Source: Bacteroidota bacterium (GTDB lineage Bacteria > Bacteroidota > Bacteroidia > AKYH767-A > OLB10). From it: a stretch of 34,338 bases of DNA. The position numbers and the translations under genes are program-made. Positions 8,380 through 15,409 of this stretch are shown here, piece after piece (position 1 is the first letter of the stretch; every line of letters begins with the position of its first letter). The notes beneath the pieces are model-generated. The model worked only from the letters and a program-made list of their open reading frames with translations. It searched no databases and had not been told where the DNA came from. The DNA lies in contig JAKPPP010000165.1 of the NCBI GenBank assembly GCA_029547265.1, positions 1-34,338 of the forward strand. The letters are read 5' to 3'.

Positions 8380-9690
8380 CTAAATCACTTCTCCGAACAA
8401 ATCGAATTCGGCAGCACCGGTAATTTTCACATTTGCAAAATCACCTACGCGCACGTAAGTATCTTTCGCCGACACTAACACTTCATTATCTACTTCCGGC
8501 GAGTCGTATTCTGTTCGCCCTATAAAATTATCATTCTCTTTACGATCAAACAACACTTTGAATGTATTTCCCACTTTTTGTTGATTCAACTCAGCTGATA
8601 TTCCTTCTTGAACCGCCATTACTGCTTGCGCGCGTTCTTGTTTCACTTCTTCAGGAACATCGTCGGTTAATGAATAAGCATGGGTATTTTCTTCATGCGA
8701 GTAAGTAAAGATTCCTAATCGATCGAAGCGTAAATCTTCGATGAATCGAAGCATGTCCTCATGATCTTGTTCAGTTTCTCCGGGATATCCCGCAATAAGC
8801 GTAGTTCTTAAAGCGATGCCGGGAACTTTCTCACGAATCATATTCACTAATGAATAGGTCTTTTCGCGTGTAGTACCGCGACGCATCGATTTCAACATAT
8901 TATCACTCACATGTTGAAGCGGCATATCGAGGTAATTGCAAATATTTGATCGCTCTCGCATCACATCCAACACATCGAGCGGGAATCCTGCAGGGAAGGC
9001 ATAGTGTAAACGAATCCAATCTATCCCTTCTACATCCGACAAACGTTGCATTAGTTCAGCGAGCTTGCGCTCTTTATATAAATCGAGTCCGTAGTAAGTA
9101 GAATCTTGCGCAATCAGCAATAATTCTTTCGTACCATTCGCTGCTAAATTTTTCGCTTCGGTTACTAACTCTTCTATTGGACGAGAGATATGTCCACCGC
9201 GCATTAAAGGAATCGCGCAGAACGAACAAGGACGATCGCAGCCCTCTGCAATTTTCATATATGCAAAATGGCGAGGTGTTGTAAGTAAACGCTCTCCAAT
9301 CAATTCGTGTTTATAATCGGCGCCCAACGTTTTCAGCAACAGCGGAAGATCGCGTGTCCCGAAATAGGCATCCACATTATCAATTTCTCTCTCAAGATCC
9401 GGCTTATAGCGCTCCGACAAACAGCCGGTAACGATTAATCGATCGATCTTACCTTCTTCTTTCTGCTTCGCATAATGAAGAATAGTTTCGATACTTTCTT
9501 GCTTGGCATTATCAATAAATCCGCAAGTATTTATAATTACTATTGAAGCATCTTGCTTAGTACTTTCATGCGTCACATCGAACTTATTGGCACGTAATTG
9601 TCCCATCAGCACTTCGGAGTCGACTAAATTTTTAGAGCACCCCAATGTCACCACATTCACTCTGTTTTGCTTCAGCGTTCTTGCTTTCAC
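8380..9690 (-). CDS. rimO: Ribosomal protein S12 methylthiotransferase RimO
   Basis: This 436-residue radical-SAM enzyme adds a methylthio group to an Asp of ribosomal protein S12. Cys18 (TLGCSKN), Cys56 (INTCGF) and Cys90 (TGCLSE) would bind the auxiliary iron-sulfur cluster. CDRPCSFC (Cys151, 155, 158) binds the radical-SAM cluster. A TRAM-like domain covers the C-terminal 65 residues or so. The start is a GTG at 9690, because no ATG lies in frame upstream and the next Met falls after Cys18. It follows ftsY by 29 nt and precedes bshC by 18 nt. The TLGCSKN and domain layout distinguish it from MiaB. Confidence 0.95.
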   Translation of the reverse strand: MKARTLKQNRVNVVTLGCSKNLVDSEVLMGQLRANKFDVTHESTKQDASIVIINTCGFIDNAKQESIETILHYAKQKEEGKIDRLIVTGCLSERYKPDLEREIDNVDAYFGTRDLPLLLKTLGADYKHELIGERLLTTPRHFAYMKIAEGCDRPCSFCAIPLMRGGHISRPIEELVTEAKNLAANGTKELLLIAQDSTYYGLDLYKERKLAELMQRLSDVEGIDWIRLHYAFPAGFPLDVLDVMRERSNICNYLDMPLQHVSDNMLKSMRRGTTREKTYSLVNMIREKVPGIALRTTLIAGYPGETEQDHEDMLRFIEDLRFDRLGIFTYSHEENTHAYSLTDDVPEEVKQERAQAVMAVQEGISAELNQQKVGNTFKVLFDRKENDNFIGRTEYDSPEVDNEVLVSAKDTYVRVGDFANVKITGAAEFDLFGEVI

Positions 9691-9719
9691 TTTCGGAATA
9701 TTAATATATTATTTATAAA

Positions 9720-10682
9720 TTAATTCTCGTTAAAAAGAGAATTCACAAATTCGTTTCTGTCGAACAGTTGTAAGTCTTCCATCTTCTCTCCTACTCCGAT
9801 ATACTTCACCGGAATTTTAAATTGATCGGAGATACCGATAACAACACCACCTTTCGCTGTACCATCGAGTTTTGTAAGAGCCAATGCATTCACATCGGTA
9901 GCTGCAATAAACTGACGAGCTTGTTCGATAGCATTTTGTCCCGTAGAAGCGTCGAGCACCAACAAAATTTCGTGAGGAGCTTCCGGAATTACTTTCTGCA
10001 TCACGCGACGGATTTTAGAAAGCTCATTCATGAGGTTTACTTTATTATGAAGACGACCTGCTGTATCGATAATACAAACATCGGCACCTTGAGCAACGGC
10101 AGAGCTAACGGCATCGAAAGCTACGCTTGCGGGATCGGCGCCCATACCTTGAGAGATAATAGGAACATCGACACGCTTCGCCCAGATAGTAAGTTGATCG
10201 ACAGCAGCAGCACGGAAAGTATCTGCCGCACCGATCACCACTTTTTTACCGGCCTTTTTAAACTGATGTGCCAACTTACCAATGGTAGTTGTTTTACCCA
10301 CACCGTTTACGCCTACAACCATGATGATATACGGAGTAACCGGAAGATCATTTAAACTACTAAAATCATTCTTGCCCGTTGATCTATTCTCCTCCAACAA
10401 GCCTGCAATCTCTTCCTTCAACAATCGGTTTAACTCAGAAGTATTGGTGTATTTATCGCGTGCAACACGATCTTGAATTCGCTTCACGATCTTCAAAGTT
10501 GTTTCTACGCCTACATCGGAAGTCACTAAAACTTCCTCTAGGTTATCGAGCACATCATCATCGATCGATGTTTTGCCGATGAACGTTTTCGTTAACTTAG
10601 TGAAGAAACTTTCGCGCGTTTTTTCGAGGCCTTTGTCGAGCGACTCTTTTTTATCGCGGCTGAAGAAACCAAATAATCCCAT
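9720..10682 (-). CDS. ftsY: Signal recognition particle receptor FtsY
   Basis: The 320-residue SRP GTPase has the NG domain motifs GVNGVGKT (124-131, G1), DTFRAAA (154-160), DTAGR (206-210, G3) and TKLDG (270-274, G4). The acidic A domain found in E. coli FtsY is almost absent. Only a short N-terminal MGLFGFF plus charged helix precedes the N domain, a common compact form. It docks ribosome-SRP complexes at the inner membrane for co-translational insertion. A strong terminator at 10711-10740 separates it from the upstream ribosomal protein genes, so it should have its own promoter in the short 10683-10710 gap, although I see no good consensus there. It leads the run ftsY-rimO-bshC-HerA-like. 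Confidence 0.96.
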   Translation of the reverse strand: MGLFGFFSRDKKESLDKGLEKTRESFFTKLTKTFIGKTSIDDDVLDNLEEVLVTSDVGVETTLKIVKRIQDRVARDKYTNTSELNRLLKEEIAGLLEENRSTGKNDFSSLNDLPVTPYIIMVVGVNGVGKTTTIGKLAHQFKKAGKKVVIGAADTFRAAAVDQLTIWAKRVDVPIISQGMGADPASVAFDAVSSAVAQGADVCIIDTAGRLHNKVNLMNELSKIRRVMQKVIPEAPHEILLVLDASTGQNAIEQARQFIAATDVNALALTKLDGTAKGGVVIGISDQFKIPVKYIGVGEKMEDLQLFDRNEFVNSLFNEN

Positions 10683-10710
10683 TTGGTGAATTTAATAAGT
10701 GTATGTAAAC

Positions 10711-10740
10711 AAAAAAAGCTCCTTTCGGTGGAAAGAAGCT
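10711..10740 (-). terminator. Rho-independent terminator after rpmG-DUF4295
   Basis: Reading the minus strand, AGCTTCTTTC, loop CACC, GAAAGGAGCT form a 10-bp stem with one G-U pair (10717-10740), followed by a run of seven T (10711-10717). It lies 29 nt after the stop of the DUF4295 gene and before the ftsY start. Confidence 0.9.
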
Positions 10741-10769
10741 CATTTTTTGGCGGTTGATTGCCAGTTATA

Positions 10770-10925
10770 TTATTTTTCTTTTAAGAAATCTTTCACGTGG
10801 TCATTGTGAACGACTTCTTGCTTGAAGGTATAAGCTCCGGTTAATGGAGATTTTACCATTTTAATTACTTTAGAAAACTCTTTTCCTTTACCGGACTTCA
10901 GGGTCGCAACTACTTTCTTTGCCAT
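10770..10925 (-). CDS. DUF4295 small basic protein beside rpmG
   Basis: This 51-residue protein starts MAKKVVATLKSGKGKEFSK and ends in VKDFLKEK. It is lysine-rich (pI clearly basic), with no signal peptide and no cysteine. I recognise it as the DUF4295 family, found in Bacteroidota directly next to the L33 gene. The gene starts 29 nt after the L33 stop and is followed by a terminator, so it shares the rpmG transcript. Its size, charge and position suggest a role at the ribosome, but that is inference and no function is established. It is too short for default gene finders with a 60-residue cut-off. Confidence 0.88.
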   Translation of the reverse strand: MAKKVVATLKSGKGKEFSKVIKMVKSPLTGAYTFKQEVVHNDHVKDFLKEK

Positions 10926-10954
10926 AGTGGTTAAATATTATTGGGTAATCCCGG

Positions 10955-11137
10955 TTATTTGATTTCTTTATGAACAGTTACTTTCTTAAGAATCGGATTG
11001 AATTTTTTCAATTCAAGACGTTCTGTTGTGTTCTTTTTGTTTTTGGTAGTGATGTAACGTGAAGTTCCTGGCATGCCACTGTTTTTATGTTCAGTGCATT
11101 CCATTATAACTTGAACGCGATTACCTTTCTTAGCCAT
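10955..11137 (-). CDS. rpmG: 50S ribosomal protein L33
   Basis: The protein is 60 residues: [21 protein letters not shown] opens it, then [23 protein letters not shown], the classical L33 core. Only one cysteine (Cys14) is present and the CxxC pairs of zinc-binding L33 are missing, so this is the zinc-independent form. It has its own well-formed promoter at 11176-11206 and is co-transcribed with DUF4295 up to the terminator at 10711. In many Bacteroidota rpmB and rpmG are adjacent; here an aminopeptidase gene lies between them. Confidence 0.96.
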   Translation of the reverse strand: MAKKGNRVQVIMECTEHKNSGMPGTSRYITTKNKKNTTERLELKKFNPILKKVTVHKEIK

Positions 11138-11175
11138 GATACTGATGAAATTAAGGTCCCTGATTTTTGGGTCTG

Positions 11176-11206
11176 CAAAGATAGAACAGAAAATATCAAA
11201 TTACAA
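11176..11206 (-). promoter_or_regulatory. Bacteroidota-type promoter of rpmG
   Basis: On the minus strand, TTG (11206-11204) and TATCTTTG (11183-11176) are separated by 20 nt, matching the TTG/TAnnTTTG consensus of Bacteroidota sigma factors. The predicted start site is about 11170, giving a leader of roughly 30 nt. Confidence 0.8.
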
Positions 11207-11306
11207 TAATTCCTGCGATTTTTTCTGTAATTAATTGAATGTTCTTCGATTAATCGTGTTTTCGGGTATCGATTTTCACCGAAATTAGCAATCAACCGAT
11301 TGTTTT

Positions 11307-12695
11307 TCAGCGATTTAAAAAACTATCCTTCGCCATCAATTTTTCGATAGCTTCAGCTTCGCGAGGGATATTTCCCGATAAATTCACGGGATCACCATCG
11401 GTAATTAGGATATCATCTTCAATTCTGACCCCAATATTCCACCATTTCGGATCGCATTTGGCGCCGGCGGGGATGTAAATTCCGGGTTCTACCGTGATTA
11501 CACTTCCTACTTTCAATGGTCCGTAGGTCCCGGCATCATGTACATCAAGTCCTAAATAGTGACTTGTCCCGTGCATGAAATATGTAGAGGCATCGTCTTT
11601 CGATGAAATAATTCCCAGCTTCAATAGTCCTTCTGTCACCACTTCCATGGTTGCCTTATGGGTAGCGCGGAAATCGGCACCGGCTCTGCAGACTTTAATT
11701 CCGGCAGTTTGTGCATCAAGTACTATTTGATAGATCTGCTTTTGTTCGGCGGTAAACTTCCCGTTGATAGGGAATGTCCGCGTAATATCGGCCGTATAGC
11801 CATGGTACTCTCCTCCGATATCCGTCAACAGCACCTCTCCATCATTCACCACCTTTCGGTTGGCCTCATAATGCAAGACGCAACTATTTCGGGCTGCGCC
11901 GCAGATGGAAGGATATCCTTGGTATTCGCCTCCGTTATTCTTTACAAAATATTCGACGATAGCCTGAGCCTGGTATTCGGTCATGCCCGGCTTCATAGCT
12001 TTAAGCATCTCGGTAAATCCATCGGCCGTGATAGCAATCGCTTTCTTCAGCAACAGCAATTCTTCGGGCTGTTTTACTTCGCGGAGAGTTGCAAGTAATC
12101 TATTTGCCTTCGACTTATCGATTCGATCTTTCACCGAATTCACTTTTGCGTTGAAATCGTCGACTAAGTTAGCCAGGGCGATTTTCGACATCGGCTCTTT
12201 ATTCGGTTGATCGGGATAATGGACTAATATTTCTTTGAGCGAATTCGCGTTGAAGCCAAAATCATTAAAATCGCTCGTAGCATATACTTTAGTGATGCTG
12301 GTGATTTTCGAAACTTGATTTAAATCGGGACGGATGCCGGTCCACGTTTCTTGCTTCGCATCTTTCGGACGCACAAAAATGACAGTATTGGTAAGCTCGC
12401 CATCAAAATTGCGAGGCTCTTTAAACATTAACAAGACTGCATCGGGATCGCGGAATCCGGTGAGGTAATAAAAGTTCGGATCCTGACTATATTGATAGTC
12501 GACATCATTACTTCTATTACGAATGGGATTAGCGAAAATTACTGCCAGACTACTGTCGGGCATCAGATTACGAAAAGCAGCCCTTCTACCTTCAAAAAAA
12601 GTAGCAGGCATAAGATCTGCATCGGCAGATTGCGCCGATGATAATCCGGGGATTAGACTAAAAAACAAAAGAAAAACCGATAGATTGCATCTCAT
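11307..12695 (-). CDS. Secreted Xaa-Pro aminopeptidase (M24B)
   Basis: This 462-residue metallopeptidase removes N-terminal residues that precede proline. An N-terminal signal peptide (residues 1-21, cleavage near SSAQS) suggests a periplasmic or exported enzyme, unlike cytosolic E. coli PepP. Residues 28-170 form the aminopeptidase-P N-terminal domain. The pita-bread catalytic domain has the five dinuclear metal ligands Asp292, Asp303, His379 (in HGTSHYLGLDVHD), Glu403 (VEPG) and Glu426 (RIED). The gene interrupts the rpmB-rpmG pair. A TAAATTTG box (12700-12707, minus) ends only 4 nt before the ATG, which would give a leaderless mRNA if active. Confidence 0.93.
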   Translation of the reverse strand: MRCNLSVFLLFFSLIPGLSSAQSADADLMPATFFEGRRAAFRNLMPDSSLAVIFANPIRNRSNDVDYQYSQDPNFYYLTGFRDPDAVLLMFKEPRNFDGELTNTVIFVRPKDAKQETWTGIRPDLNQVSKITSITKVYATSDFNDFGFNANSLKEILVHYPDQPNKEPMSKIALANLVDDFNAKVNSVKDRIDKSKANRLLATLREVKQPEELLLLKKAIAITADGFTEMLKAMKPGMTEYQAQAIVEYFVKNNGGEYQGYPSICGAARNSCVLHYEANRKVVNDGEVLLTDIGGEYHGYTADITRTFPINGKFTAEQKQIYQIVLDAQTAGIKVCRAGADFRATHKATMEVVTEGLLKLGIISSKDDASTYFMHGTSHYLGLDVHDAGTYGPLKVGSVITVEPGIYIPAGAKCDPKWWNIGVRIEDDILITDGDPVNLSGNIPREAEAIEKLMAKDSFLNR

Positions 12696-12699
12696 GATC

Positions 12700-12707
12700 C
12701 AAATTTA
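12700..12707 (-). promoter_or_regulatory. Candidate -7 box directly before the aminopeptidase ATG
   Basis: TAAATTTG on the minus strand, 4 nt before the start codon. I see no TTG at the expected -33 distance, so activity is uncertain. Transcription from it would start at or next to the ATG. Confidence 0.4.
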
Positions 12708-12754
12708 AATCAATTCAGCAAACTATCGGTTTTCAACCGTTAATTATAATAATC

Positions 12755-12988
12755 TTATAAAGTACCCTTTACAATAGCGCGGGTGATCGCTTCAGTAATA
12801 CCAATTTTATTGATAGTACGTAAAGCAGAAGTGCTTACCTTTAAAGTAATCCATTCACCTGTTTCAGGTAAAAAGAACTTCTTAACCTGTAAATTCGGGT
12901 TAAATCTACGCTTTGTTTTACGGTTAGAGTGACTAACCTTATTTCCTGTGATGGCATGTTTGCCGGTCAGATCACAAATTCTCGACAT
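12755..12988 (-). CDS. rpmB: 50S ribosomal protein L28
   Basis: The protein is 77 residues from the ATG at 12988: MSRICDLTGKHAITGNKVSHSNRKTKRRFNPN at the start, with the L28 signature of basic residues and the ICDLTGK opening. The frame is open for nine more residues upstream, but that extension overlaps the promoter and does not fit the family, so I use the internal ATG. A perfect Bacteroidota promoter lies at 13013-13042. It follows cinA on the same strand. The aminopeptidase gene follows 59 nt downstream, where I see only a short weak hairpin rather than a clear terminator. Confidence 0.96.
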   Translation of the reverse strand: MSRICDLTGKHAITGNKVSHSNRKTKRRFNPNLQVKKFFLPETGEWITLKVSTSALRTINKIGITEAITRAIVKGTL

Positions 12989-13012
12989 GACTAATTCGTT
13001 TTTAAGAGGGGG

Positions 13013-13042
13013 CAAATGTAGTGAATTTTACTTTAAGTGCAA
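13013..13042 (-). promoter_or_regulatory. Bacteroidota-type promoter of rpmB
   Basis: TTG (13042-13040) and TACATTTG (13020-13013) on the minus strand are spaced by 19 nt, an ideal match to the TTG/TAnnTTTG consensus. The box ends 24 nt before the rpmB ATG. Confidence 0.85.
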
Positions 13043-13115
13043 TAGGTGATCTTAAAATTCATAAAAAATCCCTAATTATTATCAATCAGCTGATTATCAG
13101 CCAATAAGATTTTCA

Positions 13116-14357
13116 TCATGCATTCCCGCTCAACTCTTTGCGGAGCATATTGAGGGCTGTCATACTAGCTACTTCAATGGTTCTGAGGCGATTATCTCCC
13201 AAAAGCACTTTTTTAGCTTTTGTTCCTGCGGGAGTGCTAATTCCGATCCAAACCGTCCCAACCGGCTTTTCCGGCGAGCCCCCACCCGGTCCGGCGATGC
13301 CTGAAGTCGCCAAAGCGCAATCGGCATTAAACTTCTTTTTAGCGCCTTCGGCCATGGCTTTCACCACTTCTTCGCTTACGGCACCGAACTTAATAACGAG
13401 GTCGGCAGGCACATCGAGCAAGGCCGTTTTACTTTCATTTGAATAGGTCACCGTTGAACCCATATAATACTCTGAGCTGCCGGGGATGCTGGTTATCAAA
13501 TGCGAGAGATATCCTCCGGTACAACTTTCAGCAGTCCCGAGGGTAAGCTTTTTATCTTTCAGCAATCGTCCAACCACCTCTTGAATGGTATCCTCATCAT
13601 ATCCGTATAAATACTCCCTCACCAAATCTGACAACTCGGCCACCAACTTATTCATGGTATTCGTTACCTCCTCACGATTTCCCGAAGCGGTAAGGCGAAG
13701 GCGAACAGCACCTGCAGAAGGCAGATAGGCCAATTTAAAATTAGCCGGAAGGACATCCTCGAAACCGGAAATCATCTCCGACAAAAAGCTCTCGCCGATA
13801 CCCTGGGTGAGTAAAGTTTTATGCAATATAAAAGGAGTTTCGAAGCGCTCTTTCAATCGCGGAAGGACTTCCTTCTCCATCAGGTATTTCATTTCATGAG
13901 GGACGCCGGGCATAGAAGCATAAATCACACCGCCCTCATCGAACCACATTCCCGGAGCGGTACCTACTCTATTATACATAGTGATGCAATTAACGGGAAC
14001 CTCAGCTTGCAATCGGTTGATGGGAGTCACCTCGCGACCTCTGATCTTAAACAGATGCTCAACATCCTTATAAGCCTCCTCATCGAAACGAAGGCCTACA
14101 TTAAAATAATCGCAAATCGTTTTCTTGGTGATATCGTCTTTTGTGGGACCTAATCCTCCGGTGATAAGCACCACCTGCACTCTACCTGCTGCCTCTTTTA
14201 GAGCTGCCAAAATATGTTCTCGGTTATCGGAAACCGATGTAATCTGATGCACTTTAAATCCTACTGCATTCATCTGCTGACCGATCCATGCCGAATTAGT
14301 ATCAACAATCTGACCGATTAAAATCTCATCGCCTATAGTAATAATCTCTGCTAACAT
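13116..14357 (-). CDS. cinA: CinA: competence/damage-inducible protein, NMN deamidase family
   Basis: This is a two-domain CinA of 413 residues. The N-terminal COG1058 domain (about 1-170) opens with AEIITIGDEILIGQIVDTNS and has the molybdopterin-binding-like GGLGPTKDD motif. The C-terminal domain (about 255-413) carries LGTAESCTGG and SGIAGPGGGSPEKPVGTVWIG, as in PncC nicotinamide-mononucleotide deamidase. Family members recycle pyridine nucleotides, with an ADP-ribose pyrophosphatase activity reported for the N-terminal domain. I set the start at the ATG at 14357, since the seven extra residues to 14378 have no family support. A TAAATTTG box lies at 14376-14383 upstream. It is divergent from the DUF4197 gene and upstream of rpmB. 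Confidence 0.94.
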   Translation of the reverse strand: MLAEIITIGDEILIGQIVDTNSAWIGQQMNAVGFKVHQITSVSDNREHILAALKEAAGRVQVVLITGGLGPTKDDITKKTICDYFNVGLRFDEEAYKDVEHLFKIRGREVTPINRLQAEVPVNCITMYNRVGTAPGMWFDEGGVIYASMPGVPHEMKYLMEKEVLPRLKERFETPFILHKTLLTQGIGESFLSEMISGFEDVLPANFKLAYLPSAGAVRLRLTASGNREEVTNTMNKLVAELSDLVREYLYGYDEDTIQEVVGRLLKDKKLTLGTAESCTGGYLSHLITSIPGSSEYYMGSTVTYSNESKTALLDVPADLVIKFGAVSEEVVKAMAEGAKKKFNADCALATSGIAGPGGGSPEKPVGTVWIGISTPAGTKAKKVLLGDNRLRTIEVASMTALNMLRKELSGNA

Positions 14358-14375
14358 GATTTCGAAATTAAAGTC

Positions 14376-14383
14376 CAAATTTA
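14376..14383 (-). promoter_or_regulatory. Candidate -7 box for cinA
   Basis: TAAATTTG on the minus strand, 18 nt before the cinA ATG at 14357. No TTG at 17-21 nt upstream was found. Its position supports the shorter CinA start, because the alternative start at 14378 would lie inside the box. Confidence 0.45.
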
Positions 14384-14436
14384 ACCAATAGATGAAGCCG
14401 ACGTGAATGAAATAAGAAATAAAGCATAAAAGAAAA

Positions 14437-14463
14437 TTGTCTTACTTTATGGCAATAAATTTG
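14437..14463 (+). promoter_or_regulatory. Candidate promoter of the DUF4197 gene
   Basis: TTG (14437-14439) and TAAATTTG (14456-14463) are spaced by 16 nt, slightly short of the usual 17-21. The predicted start site near 14468 would place the first ATG (14465) outside the mRNA and leave the ATG at 14489 as the working start. Confidence 0.5.
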
Positions 14464-14488
14464 AATGCGCGAAAGCAAACGACTCAAT

Positions 14489-15202
14489 ATGAAAAAGTAC
14501 ATCATTGCCATCCTACTATTCACGGCAGCAAGCACCCAAGCACAGATCAACATTAACAACGTATTAAATACGGTAAACAGCGCATTAGGCAATGGCTTAA
14601 GCAACGACGACATTGTAAAAGGACTAAAAGAAGCCTTAAATGTTGGAAGCAACAAAGCCAGTGCGAGCGCATCGAAGACCGACGGATTTTATAAAAACAA
14701 TTTAATCAAGATTCCTTTTCCGAAAGAAGCATCTGAAATGCGCAGCACGCTATTAAAGATCGGGATGAAAAAGCAAGTTGAAGAATTTGAGAAGCAGCTA
14801 AACCGCGCGGCAGAAGATGCAGCCAAGAAAGCGGCTCCTATTTTTGTGAGTGCGGTAACGAAGATGACTATTAACGATGGGATAACGATACTACGTGGTA
14901 AAGATGATGAAGCCACGCAATATTTACGCAAGACCACCAACACACAACTCACCAACGAATTCAAGCCGGTAATATCTGCATCATTAAAGAAAGTACAGAT
15001 CACCAAATACTGGAAGCCATTAATAACAGCCTACAACAAAATACCATTTGTAAAAAAGGCTAATCCGAATCTCGATGACTACGTAACGACGAAAGCCACC
15101 GACGGACTTTTCATACTGGTAGCGCAAGAAGAAACCAAAATCAGAAAAGACCCTGCTGCCCGCGTAAGCGATATTTTAAAGAAAGTGTTTGGCAGTAAGT
15201 AA
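14489..15202 (+). CDS. DUF4197 family exported protein
   Basis: The protein is 237 residues from the ATG at 14489. MKKYIIAILLFTAASTQAQ is a good signal peptide. The rest has the DUF4197 layout: LSNDDIVKGLKEALNVG near the N-terminus, then NNLIKIPFPKEASEMRSTL, a charged helical middle, and a C-terminal DDYVTTKATDGLFILVAQEETKIRKDPAARVSDILKKVFG. The family is widespread in Gram-negative bacteria but has no assigned function. I see no catalytic motif or lipobox, so a periplasmic location is likely. It is the only plus-strand gene in the first 26 kb, divergent from cinA and convergent with the OstA-like gene across a repeat-rich gap. An alternative start at 14465 is disfavoured by the promoter position. 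Confidence 0.88.
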   Translation: MKKYIIAILLFTAASTQAQININNVLNTVNSALGNGLSNDDIVKGLKEALNVGSNKASASASKTDGFYKNNLIKIPFPKEASEMRSTLLKIGMKKQVEEFEKQLNRAAEDAAKKAAPIFVSAVTKMTINDGITILRGKDDEATQYLRKTTNTQLTNEFKPVISASLKKVQITKYWKPLITAYNKIPFVKKANPNLDDYVTTKATDGLFILVAQEETKIRKDPAARVSDILKKVFGSK

Positions 15203-15214
15203 GGTTGATGTGAC

Positions 15215-15294
15215 GATTTGAAAATTTGATGATTTGATGATTTGAAAATGGTAGCTAAGCTCGGGCAATTTGAAAATTTGATGATTTGAAAATG
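15215..15294. repeat. Imperfect direct repeat, TTTGAAAATTTGATG type
   Basis: Two copies (15215-15250 and 15267-15294) share TTTGAAAATTTGATGATTTG. The first has one additional ATGATTTG unit before the shared end AAAATG. The units are built from ATTTG words, so the array looks prone to slippage. It starts 12 nt after the DUF4197 stop codon. Confidence 0.8.
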
Positions 15295-15325
15295 AGAGCA
15301 AAACTCTTTACTCATCCACAATGAA

Positions 15326-15383
15326 ATCCCGAAGGGATGGAATTATGTAAGGGGTGGTATTATCGTAACCGGGTGACATAATT
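15326..15383. repeat. Inverted-repeat element between convergent genes
   Basis: ATCCC-GAA-GGGAT (15326-15338) is followed by AATTATGT (15341-15348) and its exact reverse complement ACATAATT (15376-15383), with a 27-nt middle. It lies between the 3' ends of the DUF4197 and OstA-like genes. There is no T-run, so it is not a standard terminator. The ATCCCGAAGGGAT core resembles intergenic repeats I associate with Bacteroidota genomes; that is recollection, not a search. Confidence 0.6.
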
Positions 15384-15409
15384 GTTTCTCTGGGGGGCTA
15401 CAACAAATC

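Noticed and set aside
9822..10355. Plus-strand frame of 177 residues opposite ftsY
   Set aside because: It is fully inside the well-supported ftsY gene on the other strand and shows no family features.
11104..11295. Minus-strand frame of 63 residues overlapping rpmG and its promoter
   Set aside because: It covers the rpmG promoter and the start of rpmG in another frame, so it is not a separate gene.
12725..12745. Short hairpin CGGTT-GAA-AACCG between rpmB and the aminopeptidase gene
   Set aside because: Five base pairs without a T-tract is not enough for a terminator call.
13084..13095. 12-bp palindrome AATCAGCTGATT after cinA
   Set aside because: The stem has no T-run and no loop, and the nearby GCTGA-TAA-TCAGC hairpin has only 5 bp. 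Too weak to call a terminator or an operator.
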